A model generated the notes under the pieces. It saw only the letters and a list, made by a program, of their open reading frames with translations. It did no database searches and was not told the origin of the DNA. The position numbers were made by a program, and so were the translations under genes. Of a stretch of DNA of 64,000 bases, positions 56,636-64,000 are shown one piece after another (position 1 is the stretch's first letter; every line of letters begins with the position of its first letter). Source of the DNA: Mytilus edulis (taxonomy: Eukaryota; Mollusca; Bivalvia; Mytilida; Mytilidae); the NCBI RefSeq assembly GCF_963676685.1, contig NC_092353.1, forward strand, positions 12,769,361 through 12,833,360, written 5' to 3'.

Positions 56636-56925
56636 CCACTTTTTCGTGGAAAGACCTATTGCTTTTCTTCTGATTATTATTAGGTCTTTCAACCTTTCAG
56701 TTGAAAGACCTATTGTTTTTGTTCTGATTATTAGGTCTTTCAACCTTTCAGGTGAAAGACCTATTGTTTTTGTTCTGATTATTATTAGGTCTTTCAACCT
56801 TTCAGTTGAAAGACCTATTGTATTTGTTCTGATTATTAGGTCTTTCAACCTTTCAGGTGAAAGACCTATTGTTTTTGTTCTGATTATTAGGTCTTTCAAC
56901 CTTTCAGGTGAAAGACCTATAGGGT
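56636..56925. repeat. Six tandem AGGTCTTTC palindromes
   Basis: Six hairpins of the form AGGTCTTTCAACC-TTTCA-GGTGAAAGACCT, each followed by a TATTG-TTTTTGTTCTGATTATT spacer, start near 56636, 56682, 56733, 56787, 56838 and 56889. Stems are about 10-13 bp. The first has CCAC/GTGG instead of AACC/GGTG, with compensating changes on both sides. A further single copy is at 63174-63208. Both strands read open through the run (95-136 codons), which is an artefact of the repeat. Confidence 0.92.
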
Positions 56926-59597
56926 TTGTTCTGATTATTATTATTATTTTTTTTTTTTTTCTTCCGCCAACTTTTTTTTCCTTCGCTGTTTTTTTGTTTC
57001 ACAAGATATCGCTTAGATATAAGGTAAATGATATCGAACAGTTAATACGCTTCTGAAACTGACACCGCGTAACAAAAAACTTTACCTTGTAAGAGTGATC
57101 TCCCCGAACACTGTTTTTCTTGTGGCCACTACTCCTTCGCAACCGTATAAGAAACCGACAAATTTTTTTTCTCCAAATTGCTCGTTATATCCTTAGGATG
57201 TTCTGTTTCATTTCAACCGAAGCTATCCGGAGACTCCATATGAGAGTTATCCCCCCTTTTATATATGATATCAGTGATATGCATTTCTAACTGGTAAACT
57301 ATAAGTGATAGAGACCTAGGGTCTTTTGATTTAAGATCCTTGGTCCAAAAAAATGAAAATTAGGTCAAGGTCAAGGTCAAGGTCAAATTCTAAATTTTGA
57401 TTTTGGCTTATTTTCACTTATTCTCGTTAACTTTATAAGATTTCGACAAATTCTTTTTACTAAATTGTTAGTTGCGACATGTTGTAACTTAAAATTTTTG
57501 ATTGGAAGGGTGCGTAGACAATAAACGGGAGTTTTTGCCCCTCTTATATTTAGAATTATGCATAAAGTGATATTACTCATGAACCATACATACTACTGAC
57601 CTAGGGTCTTTTGATTTTGGATCCTTGGTTGATGACCTTGAAATTGGGGTCAAGGTCATAGGTTAATTGGACGTTCTAGATTTTGACCTTTGCTCGAAAT
57701 TCATATTTTCATATCATAAAGCCATAGCAACTGACATTTTCAACTGGATCTTAATATTTTCATATCAAAATAGATCCTTATTGGTTGAAAGACCTTCAAT
57801 TGTTCTTTGAACAATTGGTTTTTAATTATTATTATTATTATTTTTTTTTTTTTTCTTCCGCCAACTTTTTTTTCCTTCGCTGTTTTTTTGTTTCACAAGA
57901 TATCTCTTAGATATAACGTAAATGATATCGAACAGTTAATACGCTTCTGAAACTGACACCGCGTAACAAAAAACTTTACCTTGTAAGAGTTATCTCCCCG
58001 AACACTGTTTTTCTTGTGGCCACTACTCCTTCGCGACCGTATAAGAAACCGACAAATTTATTTATCCAAATTGCTCGTTATATCCTTAGGATGTTCTGTT
58101 TCATTTCAACCGAAGCTATCCGGAGACTCCATATGAGAGTTATCCCCCCTTTTATATATGATATCAGTGATATGCATTTCTAACTGGTAAACTATAAGTG
58201 ATAGAGACCTAGGGTCTTTTGATTTAAGATCCTTGGTCCAAAAAAATGAAAATTAGGTCAAGGTCAAAGGTCAAGGTCAAATTCTAAATTTTGATTTTGG
58301 CTTATTTTCACTTATTCTCATTAACTTTATAAGATTTCGACAAATTCTTTTTACTAAATTGTTAGTTGTGACATGTCGTAACTTAAAATTTTTGATTGGA
58401 AGGGTGCATAGACAATAAACGAGAGTTTTTGCCCCTCTTATATTTAGAATTATGCGTAAAGTGATATTAATCATGAACCATACATACTACTGACCTAGGG
58501 TCTTTTGATTTGGGATCCTTGGTTTATGACCTTGAAATTGGGGTCAAGGTCATAGGTTAATTGGACGTTCTAGATTTTGACCTTTGCTCCAAATTCATAT
58601 TTTCATATCATAAAGCCATAGCAACTGAAATTTTCAACTGAATCTTAATAATTTCATATCAAAATAGATCCTTATTGGTTGAAAGACCTTCAATTGTTCT
58701 TTGAACGATTGGTTTTTAATTATTTTTTTTTTTCTTCCGCCAAATTTTTTTTCCTTCACTGTTTTTTTGTTTCCCAAGATGTCGCTTAGATATATGGTAT
58801 ATTATATCGAACAGTTCATACGCTTCTGAAACTGACACCGCGTAACAAAAACCTTTACCATGTAAGAGTTATCTCCCCGAACACTGTTTTTCTTGTGGCC
58901 ACTAAGGCTTCGCAACCATATAAGAAACCGACAAATTTATTTTTCCAAATTGCTCGTTATATCCTCAGGATGTTCTGTTTCATTTTGACCGAAGCTATCC
59001 GGAGACTCCATATGAGAGTTATCCCCCCTTTTATATATGATATAAGTGATATGCATTTCTAACTGGTAAACCATAAGTGATAGAGACCTAGGGTCTTTTG
59101 ATTTTAGATCCTTGGTCCAAAAAAATGAAAATTAGGTCAAGGTCAAAGGTCAAGGTCAAATTCTAAATTTTGATTTTTGCTTATTTTCACTTATTTTCAA
59201 TTACTTAATAAGATTTCGACAAATTATTTTTACGAAATTGTTAGTTGCGACATGTCGTTACTTATAAATTTTGGTTACAAGGGTGCGTAGACAATAAATG
59301 GGAGTTTTCGCCCCTCTTATATTTAGAATTATGCGTAAAGTGATATTACTCATGAACCATACATAATACAGACCTAGGGTCTTTTGATTTGGGATCCTAT
59401 GTTTATGACCTTGAAATTGAGGTCAAGGTCGTAGGTAAATTGGACGTTCTAGATTTTGACCTTTGGTCGAAATTCATTTTTATACATCATAAAGCCATAG
59501 GAACTGACATTTTCAACTGATTCTTTATATTTTCATATCAAAATACATCCTTATTGGTTGAAAGACCTTCAATTGTTCTTTGAACAATTGGTTTTTA

Positions 59598-59633
<36 letters not shown>

Positions 59634-62600
59634 TTTTTTTTTCTTCCGCCAACTTTTTTTTCCTTCACTGTTTTTTTGTTTCGCAAGATGTTGCTAAGAT
59701 ATATGGTATATGATATCGAACAGTTAATACGCTTCTGAAACTGACACCGCGTAACAAAAAACTTTACCTTGTAAGAGTTATCTCCCCGAACACTGTTTTT
59801 CTTGTTATCTCTAAGGCTTCGCAACCGTATAAGAAACCGACAAATTTATTTTTCCAAATTGCTCGTTATATCCTCAGGATGTTCTGTTTCATTAGGACCG
59901 AAGCTATCCGGATACTCCATATGAGAGTTATCCCCCCTTTTATATATGATATAAGTGATTTGCATTTCTAACTGGTAAACCATAAGTGATAGAGACCTAG
60001 GGTCTTTTGATTTAAGATCCTTGGTCCAAAAAAATGAAAATTAGGTCAAGGTCAAAGGTCAAGGTCAAATTTTAAATTTTGATTTTGGCTTATTTTCGCT
60101 TACTTCATTAACTTTATAAGATTTTGACAAATTATTTTTACTAAATTGTTAGTTGCGACATGTCGTAACTCATAAATTTTGATTCGAAGGGTGCGTAGAC
60201 AATACATGGGATGTTTTGCCTCTCTTATATTTAGAATTATGCGTAAAGTGATATTACTCACGAACCATACATATTAAGGAACTAGTGTCTTTTGATTCGA
60301 GATGTTCAGTCTATGACCTTGAAATTGAGGTCAAGGTCAAAGGTTAATTGGACGTTCTAGATTTTGACCTTTGCTTTAAATTCATATTTATACATCATAA
60401 AGCCATAGGAACTGACATTTTTAACTGAATTTTAATATTTTCATATCAAAATAGATCTTTATTAGTTGAAAGACCTTCAATTGTTCTTTGAACAATTTGT
60501 TTTTAATTATTATTATTTTTTTTTTTCTTCCGCCAACTTTTTGTTCCTTCACTGTTTTTTTGTTTCGCAAGATGTCGCTAAGATATATGGTATATGATAT
60601 CGAACAGTTAATACGCTTCTGAAACTGACACCACGTAACAAAAAACTTTACCTTGTAAGAGTTATCTCCCCGAACACTGTTTTTCTTGTTATCTCTAAGG
60701 CTTCGCAACCGTATAAGAAACCGACAAATTTATTTTTCCAAATTGCTCGTTATATCCTCAGGATGTTCTGTTTCATTTGGACCGAAGCTATCCGGAGACT
60801 CCATATGACAGTTATCCCCCCTTTTATATATGATATAAGTGATTTGCATTTCTAACTGGTAAACCATAAGTGATAGAGACCTAGGGTCTTTTGATTTAAG
60901 ATCCTTGGTCCAAAAAAATGAAAATTAGGTCAAGGTCAAAGGTCAAGGTCAAATTTTAAATTTTGATTTTGGCTTATTTTCACTTACTTTATTAACTTTA
61001 TAAGATTTCGACAAATTATTTTTACTAAATTGTTAGTTGCGACATGTCGTAACTCATAAATTTTGATTGGAAGGGTGCGTAGACAATAAATGGGAGTTTT
61101 TGCCCCTCTTATATTTAGAATTATGCGTAAAGTGATATTACTCATGAACCATACATAATACTGACCTAGGGTCTTTTGATTTGGGATCCTTAGTTTATGA
61201 CCTTGCAATTGAGGTCAAGGTCATAGGTAAATTGGACGTTCTAGATTTTGACCTTTGCTTTAAATTCATATTTTTACATCATAAAGCCGTAGGAACTGAC
61301 ATTTTCAACTGAATTTTAATATTTTCATATCAAAATAGATCCTTATTGGTTGAAAGACCTTCAATTGTTCTTTGAACAATTGGTTTTTAATTATTTTTTT
61401 TTTTCTTCCGCCAAATTTTTTTTCCTTCACTGTTTTTTTGTTTCGCAAGATGTCGCTTAGATATATGGTATATGATATGGAACAGTTAATAAGCTTCTGA
61501 AACTGACACCGCGTAACAAAAAACTTTACCTTGTAAGAGTTATCTCCCCGAACACTGTTTTTCTTGTTATCTCTAAGGCTTCGCAACCGTATAAGAAACC
61601 GACAAATTTATTTTTCCAAATTGCTCGTTATATCCTCAGGATGTTCTGTTTCATTTGGACCGAAGCTATCCGGAGACTCCATATGAGAGTTATCCCCCCT
61701 TTTGTATATGATATAGGTGATATGCATTTCTAACTGGTAAACCATAAGTGATAGAGACCCAGGGTCTTTTGATTAAAGATCCTTGGTTCAAAAAAAAAAA
61801 AATGAGGTCAAGGTCAAAGGTCAAGGTCAAATTCTAAATTTTGATTTTGGCTTATTTTCACTTATTTTCATTAACCTTATAAGATATCGACAATTTATTT
61901 TTACTAAATTGTTAGTTGCGACATGTCGTAACTTATAAATTTTGGTTGCAAGGGTGCGTAGACAATAAATGGGAGTTTTCGCCCCTCTTATATTTAGAAT
62001 TATGCGTAAAGTGATATTACTCATGAACCATACATAATACAGACCAAGGGTCTTTTGATTTAGGATCCTTGGTTTATGACCTTGAAATTGAGGTCAAGGT
62101 CATAGGTTAATTGGACGTTCTAGATTTTGACCTTATTTGAAATTCATATTTATACATCATTAAGCCATAGGAACTGACATTTTCAACTGAATTTTAATAT
62201 TTTCATATCAAAATAGATCTTTATTAGTTGAAAGACCTTCAATTGTTCTTTGAACAATTGGTTTTTAATTATTTTTTTTTTTCTTCCGCCAACTTTTTGT
62301 TCCTTCACTGTTTTTTTGTTTCGCAAGATGTCGCTAAGATATATGGTATATGATATCGAACAGTTAATGCGCTTCTGAAACTGACACCGCGTAACAAAAA
62401 ACTTTACCTTGTAAGAGTTATCTCCCCAAACACTGTTTTTCTTGTTATCTTTAAGGCTTCGCAACCGTATAAGAAACCGACAAATTTATTTTTCCAAATT
62501 GCTCGTTATATCCTCAGGATGTTCTGTTTTATTTCGACCGAAGCTATCTGGAGACTCCATATGAGAGTTATCCCCCCTTTTGTATATGATATAGGTGATA

Positions 62601-64000
62601 TGCATTTCTAACTGGTAAACCATAAGTGATAGAGACCCAGGGTCTTTTGATTTAAGATCCTTGGTCCAAAAAAATGAAAATTAGGTCAAGGTCAAAGGTC
62701 AAGGTCAAATTCGAAATTTTGATTTGGGCTTATTTTCACTTATTTTCATTAACCTTATAAGATATCGACAAATTATTTTTACTAAATTGTAAGTTGCGAC
62801 ATGTCGTAACTTATAAATTTTGGTTGCAAGGGTGCGTAGACAATAAACAGGAGTTTTTGCCCCTCTTATATTTAGAATTATGCGTAAAGTGATATTACTT
62901 ATGAACCATACATATTAATGAACTAGTGTCTTTTGATTCGAGATGTTTAGTCTATGACCTTGAAATTGAGGTCAAGGTCAAAGGTTAATTGGACGTTCTA
63001 GATTTTGACCTTTGCTTTAAATTCATATTTATACATCATAAAGCCATAGGAACTGACATTTTTAACTGAATTTTAATATTTTCATATCAAACATTTTTTT
63101 TTTGTCAAAATACATCTTTATTAGTTGAAAGACCTTCAATTGTTCTTTGAACAATTGGTTTTTAATTATTAGGTCTTTCCACCTTTCTTGTGGAAAGACC
63201 TATTGTATTTGTTCTGATTATTTTTTTTTTCTTCCGCCTAATTTTTTTCTTGCGGTGTAAAAATGTTTCAAAAGATGTCGCTTAGTTTTTTTGTATATGA
63301 TATCATTCAGTCTATACGCTTTTGAAACTGACCCTGTTTAACCTAACACTTTTCTTTGTAAGAGTTATCTCCCCAAACACTGTTTTTCTTGTTATCAGAT
63401 CTCCTCCGCAACCGTAAAAGAAAGCGACAAATTTATTTTTCCAAATTGCTCGTTATATCCTCAGGATGTTACGTTTTATTTTTACCGAAGCTTTACGAAG
63501 ACTCCATATGAGAGTTATTTCCCCTTTTGTAATGAAATAAATTAAATAAATTTGTTACTGGAAAACCATTAGTGATAGAGGCCTAGGGTCTTTTGATTTG
63601 AGGTGCTTGGTCAAAAAAAATGAAAATGAGGTCAAGGTCAAAGGTCAAGGTCATGTTCAAAAATATGATTTTGGATTGTTATCTCTTATTTTCAGAAATC
63701 CTATAAGATATCGACAAAATATTTTCACAAAATGTGTGTTACGACATGGCGTAACACGTAAATTTTAGTTAAAAGGGTACGTAAACATTTGATGCGACTT
63801 TCCCCCCTTTTATATCTTATATTAGTTGTATGGTAATATAACTCATTATCATTATAAAGTAAAGGCTTAGGGTCTTTTGATTTAAGATCCTTGGTCCAAA
63901 AAAATGAAAATTAGGTCAAGGTCAAAGGTCAAGGTCAAATTCTAAATTTTGATTTTTGCTTATTTTCACTCTTTTTCATTAACCTTATAAGATTTCAACA
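56926..64000. repeat. Tandem array of ~880-bp units, running off the window
   Basis: Unit starts (CTTCCGCCAACTT or variant after a T run) lie at about 56961, 57855, 58734, 59643, 60527, 61405, 62283 and 63231, giving spacings of 878 to 948 bases. Each unit ends TTGAAAGACCTTCAATTGTT-CTTTGAACAATTGGTTTTTAA followed by a variable (TTA)n and T run. Units 1-7 are highly alike; the last is more diverged. Every unit contains a cluster of AGGTCA half-sites. Frames of 60 to 100 codons that recur at the same place in each unit on the minus strand are not supported as genes. Confidence 0.93.

Noticed and set aside
56615..57056. Long open frames on both strands (94 and 136 codons)
   Set aside because: They run through six tandem palindromes whose length keeps frames open on both strands; the peptide is a simple repeat of the hairpin sequence.
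57383..62024. Recurring minus-strand frames beginning MSNITLRIILNIRGAK
   Set aside because: Also carried by the satellite unit; stops and frameshifts differ between units and no start context or splice signal supports them.
59525..62464. Recurring minus-strand frames of 93-99 codons beginning MRSLRDNKKNSV
   Set aside because: They fall at the same place in each 880-bp satellite unit, vary in length with the T and TTA tracts, and contain homopolymer-encoded K and I runs. Conservation follows the tandem duplication of DNA.

Overview
The window looks like nuclear DNA of a bivalve mollusc, most likely a mussel (Mytilus or close relative). It is AT-rich, has GT-AG introns of up to about 19 kb, and is crowded with transposon debris. 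It also carries many copies of an interspersed repeat whose end reads TTGTCTCATTGGCAATCATA then CCACATCTTCTTTT, which I remember from Mytilus sequence; no search was run. No bacterial features, rRNA, true tRNA or CRISPR were seen.

Layout. Four protein genes could be assembled by hand from in-frame exons with matching intron phases. (1) 6285-8024, minus: a 213-residue secreted cysteine-rich protein. (2) 8620-11318, plus: a 239-residue secreted cysteine-rich protein. Genes 1 and 2 are head to head, each with its own TATA box about 160 bp apart. They share intron phases and most cysteine positions, and look like paralogous cystine-knot ligands of the neurotrophin/Spaetzle type. (3) 13648-41353, minus: a five-exon, 399-residue nuclear-looking protein of unknown function with a 19.3 kb last intron. 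(4) 49974-55256, minus: a two-exon gene for a 73-residue secreted peptide with a 5.06 kb intron. A possible fifth first exon lies at 26623 on the plus strand inside the large intron of gene 3.

The rest is mobile DNA. There is a reverse transcriptase element at 37.3-39.2 kb and RT relics at 2.3, 50.6 and 52.6 kb. A tRNA-derived SINE with a 12-bp target duplication sits at 43.05-43.40 kb. A 1.9 kb element at 45.9-47.9 kb has about 168-bp terminal inverted repeats and a decayed retroviral-type integrase of the KRBA2/Ginger kind. A PIF/Harbinger-derived element lies at 53.9-55.1 kb. Several smaller inverted-repeat elements carry TTAA or 8-bp target duplications. A 450-bp near-perfect hairpin lies at 20.7-21.1 kb. 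Two copies of an AATAAATTTATT-rich satellite lie in opposite orientation 13 kb apart, and one is split by a 2.0 kb insertion whose empty site is preserved in the other copy.

From 56.6 kb to the window edge there is a tandem array of about 880-bp units. Each unit carries a cluster of AGGTCA half-sites and it starts with a run of short palindromes.

A recurring theme is that at least five, and up to seven, unrelated inverted-repeat elements here have interiors built almost entirely from one short motif private to that element. This is the most unusual pattern in the window.
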